Shown here: in pieces, positions 23,884 to 36,450 of the stretch
Layout: each line of letters starts with the position of its first letter
Position numbering within the stretch: the stretch's first letter is position 1
Source: Viola odorata
Lineage: Eukaryota; Streptophyta; Magnoliopsida; Malpighiales; Violaceae
DNA: 64,000 nt
Direction: 5' to 3'
Assembly: GCA_963691705.1 (NCBI GenBank)
Contig: OY829541.1
Span: 37,651,661 to 37,715,660 of the forward strand
Translations under genes and position numbers: made by a program
Notes under the pieces: generated by a model
The model's input: only the letters and a program-made list of their open reading frames with translations
Databases searched by the model: none
What the model was told of the DNA's origin: nothing

Positions 23884-25130
23884 TATAATTACAACTTATC
23901 ACTAGCTACAAAAAGATTGAAGATAATGGTAAGAGGTTCGATCCATAGAGAATGGGCAAGACGTAAACTAGACAAAGACCATATATAAAATAAAATGGTA
24001 AAATGAACAAAAGAGGAGTTTTAAGTTTGAGAGTTAAAACTAATTAAACTAATTGCAGAATAAAGAAGAAATAAATAAGAGAAAGCTTTCCTAGCAAAGA
24101 TGAATATCCAGTTACCATTTCAATTCAACCGATCATAGATTCAATAATATTAAATTCCTAACTTGTAGATGGGCTATAGAGACCAAGTACGCTTAGGTCT
24201 CCTACTTTCCTTCTTAAGAGAAGCAATTCCAAGGTACGGTTATAGAGGGCCTTGACAATCCAATAACCCTTAAGGTACGCTTATAGGGATTTAACCAAAC
24301 TTGCCATGAAGTGGAGGAAAGACGCATCTAGGGCAAGATAAATAGTATGCTCGAAGCCTTTAACCGTAATTAGTTATTTACTCTAATCAGATTGGACCAA
24401 CGACTTGATGACTCTAAGTTAGGTGTCTACTCTGTCAAACAACTTCGTATAGTGGCTATGCTATATAAATGACAGTAACAGCGTGGCCAAGACATAGATT
24501 GATCAGACTATAAATCAAACACAAGCAATATTGACGTTTAAATAAAAAAAAAGTAAATACAAGAACAAGAATATATTAAGCACAATCTAATCTCATGGTT
24601 GAATGAATAAAAAATCTTCAATTGTCTTTACTAAGAAATCAGAATTAGTTCCACAAAGAAAGCATAAACAAAAATATAAAAGAAGAGGAAGAAGAAGAGA
24701 AGAAGAAGAGAGCTGAATGCAATAGCTCTCCAAAGCAGCTACATGACTCGTCAAAAGTTGGAGAAGAAGAAGAAAAGAACACTAAGTGAAACATATTACA
24801 AAACCTTAAAAGTCTATATATATATATATATAGTAAAATCTAGAAGTCCTACATCTAATTGAACTAGGTATGTAATTAATGCTCCTTGATGAGCTGGACA
24901 CGTGAGAGAAGAAACCGCAACTGCATTGGACTTTGTATAATCGGACTTTCCATAACCGGATTGGACTTCCAGCGTTGGCGGAAATTCACGACGAGGGCAA
25001 GACAACAACTTTCTCATCAAAATCCAACTAATAACGCGCAATTCCACAAAAACTCCCTTTCATGCCCTTATCTGTCATCCTTAATAGGCAGAAAAGAGAG
25101 ATTAAATCATATATAAAATACACATTATCA
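23884..25130 (-). repeat. Truncated 3' LTR of the Athila-like element
   Basis: It matches 29260-31695 outside the nested insertion, including TAGAGACCAAGTACGCTTAG and the shared end near TTAAATCATATA. The start TGATCGGTTGTCGAAGC present in the other copy is missing. Confidence 0.8.
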
Positions 25131-28100
25131 AATAGCCCCACACTACTCCAATGCTTGCCTTCAAGCATTGCACCAGATCAAAGACAAAACAATTTCCCCA
25201 TCAAAAGTATGCTAAGACAATCCATGCAAGGAAGAAACTGTTATTCGTTTTCAACTATACAAACAGACCTGGTACAAGCCTAAATGAGCATCTGCATCTT
25301 GCCCAAGAGAGAACAACCTCAAGGATAAGACTTTCCCACAACCTGCAATCATAAGCAATCCTCACCAGATATGTGTTGGCACTCTTCACTCTTCACTCTA
25401 ATACTAGGCTAAGTGTTTACACTCGATCAATGCAACATACATAGCACGTATTAGTCTTTCAATATCAATCCGAGTGAAAGATACACACGTATGGGCATTA
25501 AAATGATCAAGAGGACTTTCAAAAATGTGGGAAGGGTAAAGTGGAGAAGGTAAGAAACTGGAAAATCAAATAGAAGAGGAGAAAAGAGTGATTAGAAGAA
25601 GAAGAAATCCTTAGTAAACCGAAGAAGGAAATAGTAAGGAGCACCTAATCGTGGCAGAATACAACTAGGGCAAGGAACAAAACTTCTTTATATTTTGCTA
25701 GAAAGATATCTTCTTAGGATCAACAAATCTTCAATGTTAGCTCTGAATCCTCTTCTGTACTTGCTTCTACCATTTCCTTTTTCTTTTTCTTGTGTTCTTT
25801 TGTATTTTTTCTTTTCTTTTTCATAACACTTTCTCTTGTGTTCTTTTGTATTTTGTCTTTTCTTTTCAAGGCAATGCAAACACAAGCTTCTCTCTCTTTT
25901 CTTTTCAAGGCAATGCAAACACAAGCTTCTCTCTTTTTCTCTTTGTTCTAGTCAGCACAATACCTTTGCATCCTCACTCCTCATTGTTTTATTTCCAGCT
26001 CAGCCCTTCATCAATATTTAAAAACTCTTTTTCCCTCTCAATCATGACAAAACAAATACATTCTCAACTTCAAGCTAACAACCAAACAAGCACTACTTAC
26101 TAGTTGTTTACTAAGGAGAGATTTAGTTCAATAAAGGAGACGTCTCAAGATGGGATTAAAGGTGCAGAATGGGGAACAAAAGATGATGTCGAGGGCAAGC
26201 TGAGAAAGGCTCAAACAAATCAAGAAAAAGCAAGTCCATTATCATTTCACTACTATCCCATGTCTAATTGTGTATGTACCAAGGATATTATGCAAGGCTA
26301 ATAACATTAGTCATGTATTGCACTCGGTCAAAGAAATGTGGCAAGAAAGCTCAAAAAATCTGAAAAGGTCATATGATTACTTATGATCATGGGAAAGTCG
26401 TGGATATAAGAGCAAATAGGTAAGTCCGTGAATATCATACAGTTTTAACAAATGCTCAAGAATATCCATGATGTAAGGCGTACTCAATCAAGAAAAGTTT
26501 TGAAAATATGAGGGTAGTGCGGATTTTCATCAAGCAAAGCAATATTTACAACCAAAAAGTTCAAGAAGTCCTAAAAATTCTTAAAGAAAAGCGAAAAAGT
26601 TGCCCAAAAAAACAATACAATAAAAGTGTCCCCTCCCCTACACTAAGTAACACATTGTCCTCAATGTGAAAAAAGGACCGCACAAGGGCTAAAACTAAAA
26701 ATGAAAAAGCAGAAAAAAGAAAGGAACTACTCGGGATAGATGCAGCGAGAGCAGGAAGGTTGTTCAATCAATAGCTGACAGGAGGAGGATTCCTCTACGC
26801 CCGCTGAGTAGCAATGAACTGTAGTAAAGGTAGAATGGATGCAAAGAGCTCATTGTTGTGAACTAACGCTCTATCTCTAGGAGAGTTCTCAGAATTCTCT
26901 TGGTCCTGGGCAAAACGTGGTGGCTAGAGTTGGACCAATGAGTTCAAGAAACTTGAACTTGCCTCTATGCTTTCCCCCGCAAAAATGTGCTTAACTATTG
27001 ATGTTCCCCAACACTTTCTTCTTGTAGTCATTGTGTTGCTTTCCCAAGCTAGAAAGCCTCACTGCATCTCAAGAGTATGATTGATGCACTCCTTCTATCT
27101 GACTGAAATAAATAGGGAATTAAATAAAAAGTTCAGAGGAAAAGATATCCCAAAATCCTAAACAAAAAAATAATAATTAAAGATCTAGAAAAAAGGACGT
27201 GGGTTGCTTCCCATGAAGCGTCATTATTTATAGTCCTAGGTTTGACTTTCTAAGCTTCACTCTATCAATCAATTCTACTAAATGCTTTCCATGCACTTAG
27301 TTTGATGTGACTTATCACATGAAATGGATGGTCTTCTAGCAAAGCATTCTACAAGTAACCATGGCATTATTCAAACTATAATTTAGGTTCTTGAAAAAAC
27401 AAAGAGGAAAAACTTATTATGAGTGAAGGGTGATTCAAGAAAAGGAACAATGTAATCAATAAGTTTGAGAATCTCTCTTTTACACATAACGATATTGAAA
27501 ATCAAAATCCTCAATTATTTCTTTGTTAATCTCTCTTAAATTCTCCTTTGGCTCAATACAGTGAAAAGTCTCCAAAACCTTAATCTCCCGTCCCACTAAA
27601 GTGTCAGAATAATTATAGAGTTGATCTGTTGATTTGTATGGACAACAACTTTGACCTCTAATTCTGGACTTGTGTCTTGGGCAAGACAGATGTCGGAATA
27701 ATCTGGCAGATTTGTGTTACTGAATAATTTGACCTCACTGACTTTGTACTCCATGTTGGCTTCTGGCTTTAAAGGCAAGCATCCTTGATTCATCAATTCC
27801 AACTGCTCTTCCTTAGGCATAGAAAGGTCCTAAATCCTTTTAGATTCAGCAACTGTCAAATCCTTTCTAGACACAAAATCCAATTCATTAGTAGCATCAA
27901 ATTCAAGTTCTGCATGTGCTAAAGGATTAATGACCTTGACACTGTATACATGAGAAACATCCATTGGGTATGGTGTCGGACATATTGGAGTGCTAGGATG
28001 ATTTTGGATCTGAGCAAGGTGAGGTAGTTGGACTAAAACCTTGGGTTATGGTGTGGTCTATTGGGCAAGCTCTAACTTCATCTTATGTGACAGTTCTGTG

Positions 28101-28394
28101 TCTTGGTCATGAACAACACTAGAACGGTTAGTCAGAGTTGTACCACTCCTCAACGAGGCATTACTAACATTGTACACAAGGTGGGGTAAAGCTTGTGGAG
28201 TTGGAGGCAATCGTTGTTGCTGCATATATTCTTGGAGACTTGGGCATACATTGGCGAGGTGATCCACTTGATTGAAAAACACTTGAGTCTCAACTTTTGG
28301 TGTTTTACCTACAAACATTTCAAGAAGAAGGGTTGTTTCAGAAAGTTTAGACTCACTAGAAGTAACTCTTACCTCGCTTGCAGGAATGACTCAA
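25131..28394 (-). other. Internal region of the Athila-like element without recognisable genes
   Basis: Low-complexity pyrimidine/purine tracts occur at 25750-25960. They include a roughly 40-bp direct repeat (CTTTTCAAGGCAATGCAAAC at about 25860 and 25903). A short minus-strand open frame at 27596-27820 resembles nothing I can name. No pol motif is seen. Confidence 0.6.
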
Positions 28395-28980
28395 TTAGTT
28401 GTGACGATCGTTGTTAGTCATGGTTTCAATCATGGCTCCTCGACTAGCAACATCCACTCTACCTTGGTCGCTCTGTAGCATGCCATCATAAAAATATAAA
28501 ATCAGGGATGCTTCTGTTATTCCATGAGGTGGGTATAACAGTTGCAATATCTGGAATCTCTTATAGTATTGATCGAGGTTCTCATCATCTTTCTGTTGAA
28601 TTACCACTAACTCCTTCTATAAAGAGCTTGCCTTGCTAGTTAGAAAGTACTCGGCCAGGATTTCCCTAGACATATCATCCCAACTCCGAATGGATCCTAT
28701 GGAAAGGTTAAAGAACCATATCTTGGCATCCCCTTGCAAAGACTATGGAAATGCTCTAAGTTTGGCATGAAGGATGTCCACCTCTTGAGGTTTCATCGAA
28801 TCGCAGACCCAAGAAAATTCTTGAAGGTAGTCATAGGGGTTTTCACTAGTGAGACCATAAAACTTGGGCAGGTGATGTATGGTACTTGACTTGATCATCC
28901 AATCATGCGCAACTTGTAAGTAGTCAATTCACAGTGGTGTTTTCTATTCATACACAACAGTTAAATCCCTAATGCTTTTA
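28395..28980 (-). pseudogene. gag: Athila-type gag (Retrotrans_gag) remnant
   Basis: The minus strand reads HLPKFYGLTSENPYDYLQEF, KIWFFNLSIGSIRSWDDMSR, NLDQYYKRFQILQLLYPPHG and LILYFYDGMLQSDQGRVDVA, the order and spacing of plant Ty3 gag (PF03732). In-frame stops fall after LRAFP, after SKASSL and at the end, so it is not translatable. Confidence 0.82.
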
Positions 28981-29221
28981 TGGTCGTCGACTTCTGCTAT
29001 TTCCTTTGGATGGACAATCACTTGTTCATTCGCATCTTAGGCAAGACAAGGCATGACTAGTTTAAAGAGAGAAATCAAAAGAGAGTTTCCTTTTTATTCC
29101 TGGGGATCTGTTTCTTCTTCTTCAAGCCTGGTTATAAACATAAAAAATCTAAATAAGTACAATAAAAATTGTACAATAATAAAGAAAAATCTAGACTTCG
29201 TCTTGGTTATGACATAAACTA

Positions 29222-29245
29222 TTCACCGACAACGACACCAAAATT
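29222..29245 (-). other. Primer-binding site of the Athila-like element
   Basis: Minus strand TTTTGGTGTCGTTGTCGGTG directly follows the 5' LTR end. It differs from the usual Athila site by a few C-to-T type changes. Confidence 0.7.
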
Positions 29246-31695
29246 TGATCGGTTGTCGAAGCTGTAAAAAATAATTACAACTTATCACTAGCTACAAAAA
29301 AGATTAAAGATAATGGTAATAGGTTCGATCCATAGAGAATGGGCAAGACGTAAACTAGACAAAGACCAAATATAAAATAAAACAGTAAAATGAACAAAAG
29401 GAGGGTTTTGAGTTTAAGAATTAAAACTAATTAAACTAATTGCAGAATAAAGAAGAATATCCAATTATGATTTCAATTCAACCAATCATAGATTCAATAA
29501 TATTCAATTCCTAACTTGTAGATGCACGCTATAGAGACTAGGTACACTTAGGTCTTCTACTTTCCTTCTTAAGAGAAGTAACTCCAAGGTACGCTTATGG
29601 AGAGGCCTTGATAGTCCAATAACCCCTAAGATGCGATTATAAGGATTTAACCAAACTGCCCATAAAGTGGACTAAATACGCATCTAGGGCAAGACAAACA
29701 GTAATTTGAGAGGTTGTTGAAGCCACAAAAAAAAAAACCTATCGCCTAATGCACAAGATTAATTATGTATAGTGGTAACATGGTCGAATTCAAGGACTAG
29801 GGTGAAACGCTTACTTCCGCGTGACTAAGACTAAAAAACTGAAATAAGTGCGACAAGGGGGGGTTTTGAGTGTGTGATGAATAAACTACTAATGAAATAA
29901 CTAAAAGCAAAGTAAATAACAAGATGAAATCAAGGGGGAAGGCTTCCTAGTAAAGATCTATCTCCGGTTGCAGCTATGGTCAATTGATCATTGGTGCAAA
30001 GGTATTTTATTCCTAGTTCATAGGTGTGTTATAGAGACTAGGTACGCTTAGGTCTCTTGCTTTCCTTCGTACGAAAAGCCACTCCAAGGTACACTTATGG
30101 AGAGGCCTTGATAGTTCGTCGTTCCCTAAGATACGCTTATAGGACTGCTATCCAGACTGCCCATGAATAGGAAGAACGATACACCTAGGGTAAGACACTC
30201 GGTATGCTTAGAGTCTTTAACCCTAAGTGGTTACTTACTCAAGTTGGATCAGACAAGTTGCCTACTCTACTGAGTAATTTCGTATAGTGGCTAGACTACA
30301 AGGAATTCTAATTAACCTTAAGTGAATTGACAAGAATGTAGTAAATAATCAAATATGAACAAAGGGATTTATTAAGACCGTTTCAACCTTACAACTAACC
30401 TACACAACCTTCGATGACCTTTACTAAGAAAGAGAGATTTAGCTACTCATGCTCATAATTAAGCAAACAAAAGATAAATGAAAGTAAAACATAAATATCA
30501 TAAAAGAGAAAGGGAGGAGAAGGAGACAATGCATAACCGCAGCTCTCCAATGTTGGTCGGAACTGGAGTTCTAGAATTAGGGCTACAAACGCCAAAATTA
30601 AAAGTAATATGCTAAAGGAGTTCTAGGTCTAATAGGACTGGGTCTGCATTAATTACGCCTTTGCTAATCTCGAAACAAGGGAAGGAAGTCGGCGAATCTA
30701 TCGAATTTCCTCTTTTGGATTTTCCTTTTCTGCCTCAGACTCCTCAGCGTCTGCGAATGGTAAGCAGTGAGGGAATGACGCTCGTTTCTCCTCAGAATCC
30801 AGCTGGTAGCATGCTCTCCTGTGAAATCTCCTCAAACATCCACATCTACAAAATAGAAAGTAAAAAGACATTAATCAGTAGCATTAGGATCAAGAGTGGG
30901 CAAGAAAGAGAAGAAAAAATGCATATAAAAGACATGTTATCAATGCTCTAATCAGATTGGACCAACGACTTGATGACTCTAAGTTAGGTGTCTACTCTAT
31001 TAAACAACTTTGTATAATGGCTAGGCTATAAGAATAACAGTAACAGCTTGCGCAGGACATAGATTGATCAGACTATAAATCAAACACAAGCAATATTGAT
31101 GTTTAAATAATAAATAAGTAAATACAAGCACAATAATATATTAAGCACAATCTGATCTCACGGTTGATTAAATAAAAAACCTTCAGTTGTCTTTACTAGG
31201 AAATCAAAATTAGTTCCACAAAGAAAACATAAACAAAACTATAAAAGAAGAGGAAGATGAAGAGAAGAAGAGGAGAGCTGAACGCAACAACTCTCCAAAG
31301 CAGCTATATGACTCATCAAAAGTTGGAGGAGAAGAAGAAGTAAAAGAAAGCTAAGTGAAACCTGTTACAAAACCCTAAAATTATATATATATATAGTAAA
31401 ATCTAGAAGTCCTACTTCTAATTGAACTAGGTATGTAATTAATGCTGCTTGATGAATTGGACACATGAGAGAATAAACCGCAACTCCATTGGACTTCCAA
31501 CACTGGCAGAAATTCACGACAAAGGCAAGATAGAAACTTTCTCATCAAAATCCAGCTAATAGCGTGTAATTCCACAAAATATCCCTTTCATGCCCTTATC
31601 TACAAGTAGGAATGGAATGAATACTAATCAGTAGCATTTAAATCCATAATAGGCAGAAAAGAGAGATTAAATCATATATGGAATACATACTATCA
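29246..31695 (-). repeat. 5' LTR of the Athila-like element, interrupted
   Basis: It begins TGATCGGTTGTCGAAGC and ends TACATACTATCA on the + strand. Positions 29707-30942 are a nested LTR. Relative to the other LTR about 30 bp next to the nested element are missing, bounded by CTC at both ends. Confidence 0.78.
29707..30942. mobile_element. Solo LTR nested in the Athila-like 5' LTR
   Basis: It begins TGAGAGGTTGTTGAAGCCAC and ends GACATGTTATCA, with TG...CA ends. The interior shares patterns with the surrounding LTR (TAGAGACTAGGTACGCTTAG), so it is a related family. No partner LTR or internal region is seen. The flanking bases do not give a clean 5-bp duplication. Confidence 0.65.
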
Positions 31696-32210
31696 TGGAT
31701 CCTAGGCCAAGCTTGAAAGAACTCGGGATTGTCTTGATTGGAAGCTTGGGACTTATTTAAGGTTTGGAAAAATGGTTATTTGATAGGCTGGGTTAGGAAG
31801 AGACGAGTTTAGTGATATTAGGGGTGGGCTTAGTAACAGGCTCAATTAAGGGTTGAAGCATAAAGTCTAAGACAATAAAGTAGTTGTCTAGAGAGTTGTC
31901 ATCACCTTGGGAATAGGAGTGGGGGCTGCAAGGAACACTTTCCAACTCGTGGTGGTTGCGGGAAACACTTCCCAACTAATGTTTAGTACAAAGAGTATTT
32001 TCAATGTGCATGTTATTTCTAGGGACTGTGAAGAATCTTTGGACCTATCAAAATTCTGGTTGTTCTCAATATTTGGTCTGCCTCATTAATGCTACTTTGG
32101 GATCGTTTACCAATCTCATCTGGATCAGCAACTCCAATAAACTCTTGGTAGTGTTTGGTTGGCAGAATCAAGGAGGAAAGTGACTCGAGAATCTGAGATT
32201 CTGAGCTTTA
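31696..32210. other. Unassigned DNA between Athila LTR and DNA transposon copy 2
   Basis: No convincing gene. Near 32145, GGTAGTGTTTGGTTGGCAG resembles the start of the DNA transposon family described at 18078, suggesting a truncated third copy. Confidence 0.4.
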
Positions 32211-32333
32211 TTGCGTTTGGTTACGATAAGAAAAGTTGGACTCCCCAGAATCTAACCTTCGTTGATCCCTCTCACTTTCCAAAAAATGGGAGAAAATGAT
32301 TCCTTGGCTAAGAGGGGGGGGGGAGTGATTCCC

Positions 32334-33742
32334 TGATCGCCCACCGAAAACGTCAAAAATAGAATGAGATTACAACTTGCAAACAATGGCAAGAGGATCG
32401 TCCACAAAGACTTCTTAGGTGTGTAGATTTTGTTTGACTTCCTCGCCATTGAAAGGTTTTTGGGTGGTTATGAAACTGGAAAATAAAAGACTTGAAATAA
32501 AGCAATTAATTACGACTTGGTTAAGAGCTTGGCCAAGATAAAATAACAGCGTTGAAAATTCAGAGGGTGGAGATCCCCGGTAAGGGCACCTGGTGAGCTA
32601 CGTTCCTTACAATTTGATCATTGATTCAATGATGTTTACCTTCATTTTCATAGTACTGCTATAGAATGCAAGGACTCCTATACACTTCTACTTCCCTCCT
32701 CTTCAAATTCCCTAGCGGGTGCTCCCTACTAGACAATCCTAACCAAATAGTACCTTGTTGGGTAAAGGGTTTACTACTTTGGTTGATGGTATGAAGTGAT
32801 CGGACGCAGCACAATCATCATCAAATGCACATGGGAAGACAGTACTTAACTCAATCTACCTCACAGTCGAGGCCCTAGGTTGTCAATCTGGTCTGAGTTA
32901 TATTAATTATTTTCTCTAGCCTACGCGAGACTAGTTGTCTACTTTAGCCTATCCGATTTCGCTCGTCCTGGTCAAGGTTGACTGCAACTTTCAGGTTATA
33001 ATGCAAGAGTGTTCAGTTCTAGATTTTAACAAGAAAGCAATTTATTAAAGTAGAAAATAAACATTTATAAAAATGAAGATTATTAGGAGTAGTTAGACCT
33101 CACAAATCATAGGAACATAGCTCAAATGACCCTTAACAAGAATGTGTGTTTAGCCGGATCTTGTCATAAAGAAAGATGATTTTATTATTTGTATAAAAGA
33201 GAATATATCTGTAAATTTCAAACTTGAAAAATCACAAAGCAAAGGCGTAAAAATAGCATAAAAATAGCATTTCAGAGGGAGAGAAAGAGAGTCCTCTTCG
33301 AGAAGGGTTTCTAATAGCTTTTAACATAAGTTGTCTTCTAATCCTACTCTAACTCTCTCTCTTTCAAAATAAAAGATACATGCAATATAAAAGATATTGT
33401 TCAAAAATTAAATAAACCAAATATTGTTCAAATCGAAAATCCAGATGATTCTCGTTGGTCATCATCTCTCAAATCTCGCTTTTATTGTAACCGCCTTCTT
33501 GTATCTTCGAGCTCTGCCTAAAGTCTCCTTCCGCAGTCCGTCTCCTTCGCGACTGTTTTGGCCAAGCCTGCGGCCAAGACAGTCTCGAATGTCTCATTTT
33601 TGCTCAGTAAGTGATGTTTCTCCTTTTTGTCCGCCTCCCTAAATTTCTGCACAAGTAAGGGAACTTTATTGATTTAAATGGTTTTACTGCTCAATTTATA
33701 AGTAGTTAAGTAGTAAAAATATAAGAATAAAGCATTCAATCG
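32334..33742. mobile_element. Solo LTR flanked by TTCCC duplication
   Basis: The insert is 1409 bp and starts TGATCGCCCACCGAAAACG, similar in style to the Athila-like LTR start. TTCCC occurs at 32329-32333 and 33743-33747. Copy 1 of the host transposon has the uninterrupted site (GAGTGATTCCCCTCTACAGG on its minus strand), confirming the insertion. Orientation is not assigned. Confidence 0.75.
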
Positions 33743-33747
33743 TTCCC

Positions 33748-34494
33748 CTATACAGGGAAAGTTAGTTTCTTTTTTAAATTACATATTTGTCCCCTCATAC
33801 TAACATTATTCTAAAAAAGAGAAAAAAATTATCTCTTAGTTTTAGTTCCCATTTTTTTTACATTTTTTTGTATGTGTTATTTTTTTAGTTTAAGATTTTT
33901 TTAATATTTAATTTTTAAAGTTTTTTTCTAGAATTTCACCTTTTTTTTAAGTTTCAGATTCTTTTTTAGAGTTTTGTTACATTTTTAATTTTTAAAAAAA
34001 AAATTATAATACATTTTTTAAGTTGCAGATTATTTTTTAAATCTTTTTTAAGTTTGAGAAAAAATTCAAAAAAAAAAAAAAAACTCGTGGCATGTTGCAT
34101 GGCATGCCACATGGGCAGAAAATCGTTATGTCATCACCCTCAGTCTGTACAGGGATTAAATTAAACTAAGTGTTATAATTTAGGGACCTGGTTAAATAAT
34201 TTTATAATTTACGGACTATATTAAATAAAGTGTTATACTTTAGGGCTAAAAAATTATTTATTTTAATAAAGTTTGAAAGTATTTTATTTTATTTTTAAAA
34301 GAAGATTACATTATACCTTCAGCTCGATATGTTTTTCACCAGGTGGTGTAATTCAAGCATATCTTCTATTATTCGAAGGAGATTATTACGTACATTTGCC
34401 ACCAGTGTGATTTTTTACCCTAGTAATATAATTCAAACATATTTACTATCCTCCTGAAAAGAAGATTACATTGCTATAATTTTTTAGGACTCTA
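33748..34494. other. T-rich and unassigned DNA inside transposon copy 2
   Basis: Long T and A runs lie at 33840-34080, followed by unrecognised sequence. Only the edges (ACAGGGAAAG at 33755 and GCTATAATTTTTTAGGACTC at 34473) match copy 1. A further insertion is likely but its ends are not clear. Confidence 0.4.
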
Positions 34495-34504
34495 ATATGA
34501 AGGT

Positions 34505-35938
34505 GGCTTAAGGCACCCTCAGGTCCCTCAAGTTAATATTTTCATTTTTACCAATCCATTTTTCAAAAATTGTTCATTTTAGTCCCTTCTGTTAGATCCG
34601 TTAGCACTGCGAAGTCCCACCTGATGGAAAAGGACTTAACGGAGACAAACGTCCGTTAAGTCCCATTATTTTATTAATTTACCTGATACTAGCACTGTTC
34701 ACGGGCCCCATTTGTCAGATTTTATATAATTTTCAAATTTTCCTTCCATTTTCTAAGAAATTAATTAAAATTACCAAAATAAAATTATCTTAACAAAATA
34801 AATGAAATTAGCTTAACAAAATTAAATTATCTTATTTAATTAAACTAAATAAACAAACTTAAACTAAATAGTAATTTAAATTACCATTCTTAATTAAACT
34901 AACTTAACAAAATTAAACTTACTAAATAATTTTTCCAAGAAATTAATTAAAATTACCAAAATAAAATTATCTTAACAAAATAAATAAATAAACTAACTTA
35001 ACAAAATTAAACTTACTAAATGAAATTATCTTAACAAAATAAATGAAATTAGCTTAACTAATTGATTTTAATTACCAAATTAAACTAAATAAATAAACTT
35101 AAACTAAATAATTTTAATTACCATTCTTAATTGAACTAACTTAACAAACTTAAATTCTGTTAAGATAATTTCATTTAGTAAGTTTAATTTTGTTAAGTTA
35201 GTTTAATTAAGAATCGCATGGTAATTAAAATTATTTAGTTTAATTAAATAAGATAATTTAATTTTGTGAAGTTAGTTTAATTAAGAATGGTAATTAAAAT
35301 TATTTAGTTTAAGTTTGTTTATTTAGTTTAATTTGGTAATTAAAATAAATTAGTTAAGATAATTTCATTTAGTAATTTTAATTTTGTTAAGTTAGTTTAT
35401 TTATTTATTTTGTTAAGATAATTTTATGTTGGTAATTTTAATTAATTTCTTGGAAAAATTATTTAGTAAGTTTAATTTTGTTAATTTAGTTTAATTAAGA
35501 ATGGTAATTAAAATTATTTAGTTTAAGTTTGTTTTTTTAGTTTAATTTGGTAATTAAAATTATTTAGTTAAGCTAATTTCATTTATTTTGTTAAGATAAT
35601 TTCATTTAGTAAGTTTAATTTTGTTAAGTTAGTTTATTTATTTATTTTGTTAAGATAATTTTATTTTGGTAATTTTAATTAATTTCTTAGAAAATTGAAG
35701 AAAAATTTGAAAATTATATAAAATCTGACAAATGGGGCCCGTGAACAGTGCTAGTATCAGATAAATTAATAAAATAATGGGACTTAACGGACGTATGTCT
35801 CCGTTAAGTCCTTTTCCATCAAGTGGGACTTCGCAGTGCTAACGGATCTAACAGAAGGGACTAAAACGAACAATTTTTGAAAAATGGATTGATAAAAATG
35901 AAAATATTAACTGGAGGGACCTGAGGGTGCCTTAAGCC
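34505..35938. mobile_element. Palindromic foldback element (MULE-like), 1434 bp
   Basis: The ends are GGCTTAAGGCACCCTCAGG and CCTGAGGGTGCCTTAAGCC. The left half is the near-complete reverse complement of the right half, including an AT-rich centre built of TTAACAAAATTAAACTTACT-type repeats. It is flanked by a 10-bp duplication, ATATGAAGGT (34495-34504 and 35939-35948). Copy 1 of the host transposon shows the empty site near 18470-18484. The long terminal repeats and 9-11 bp duplication fit the Mutator superfamily. Confidence 0.85.
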
Positions 35939-36450
35939 ATATGAAGGTTATACCATTTGTCATATTCTTAACCTGCAAAAAATCATAGCCACAAAGCAAA
36001 CTTACTAGTCAAAATAAATAGAAGAGCAAGGATATAGCACATATATTCTGAAGGTTAAATAAAGAAGGTTTATAAAGCTAAATTTCTTAATCCACCCGTC
36101 AGCCAACCCCTTGTAGTAATGAAAAATTTGAAAACTCATTTGATATTTTGACTGTTGAAAGATAGACAGCTAAATCGAGAGAAAGTCCATGATAAAGTAT
36201 ATATAGAAAAGAATAATTAGACGTCTACTATGAACAAAATAACAAAGACACAAATATAGAAAATGATAAACTAGTAATTTTCCTTACTTTCCTTTAGAAT
36301 TCCCAAGTACAAAACAAACCACAAAAAAAATACTTTCCCGGGAATCTTAAATCCTAACCAAACAAAAAAAACTAGCATTCCCCCCTAATCACTCTTCCGG
36401 GAGAGTGATTCCGAGAGAAAAAGTAGTATTCTGTAAACCAAACGCTACCC

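Larger units (their letters stand above)
23884..31695 (-). mobile_element. Athila-like Ty3/Gypsy element, non-autonomous, 3' LTR truncated
   Basis: The 3' LTR remnant is 23884-25130 and the 5' LTR 29246-31695 (inflated by a nested solo LTR). The element reads on the minus strand. The LTR runs TGATAGTATG...CGATCA and is followed by TTTTGGTGTCGTTGTCGG, close to the Athila primer-binding site TTTTGGCGCCGTTGCCGG. The internal region (25131-29245) has a decayed Athila-type gag but no recognisable protease, RT or integrase. A GTGTGGGG purine tract lies before the 3' LTR. The 3' LTR lacks its last bases, so no target duplication can be tested. Confidence 0.8.
32211..36450 (-). mobile_element. Non-autonomous DNA transposon, copy 2, with nested insertions
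   Basis: In reverse orientation relative to copy 1 (18078-18957). The left end is TTGCGTTTGGTT, the right end AACCAAACGCTACCC, with the same TTA/TAA flanks. Conserved islands include TCCTTGGCTA, ACAGGGAAAG, GCTATAATTTT, CATTTGTCAT and AAAATATCAAATGAGTTT (as read on one strand or the other). The length is inflated by a solo LTR (32334-33742) and a palindromic element (34505-35938), plus about 0.7 kb of T-rich and unassigned DNA. Confidence 0.72.

Noticed and set aside
25688..26103. Lys/Glu-rich (minus) and Phe/Ser-rich (+) open frames
   Set aside because: Low-complexity translation of purine/pyrimidine tracts with a 40-bp direct repeat inside the Athila-like element.
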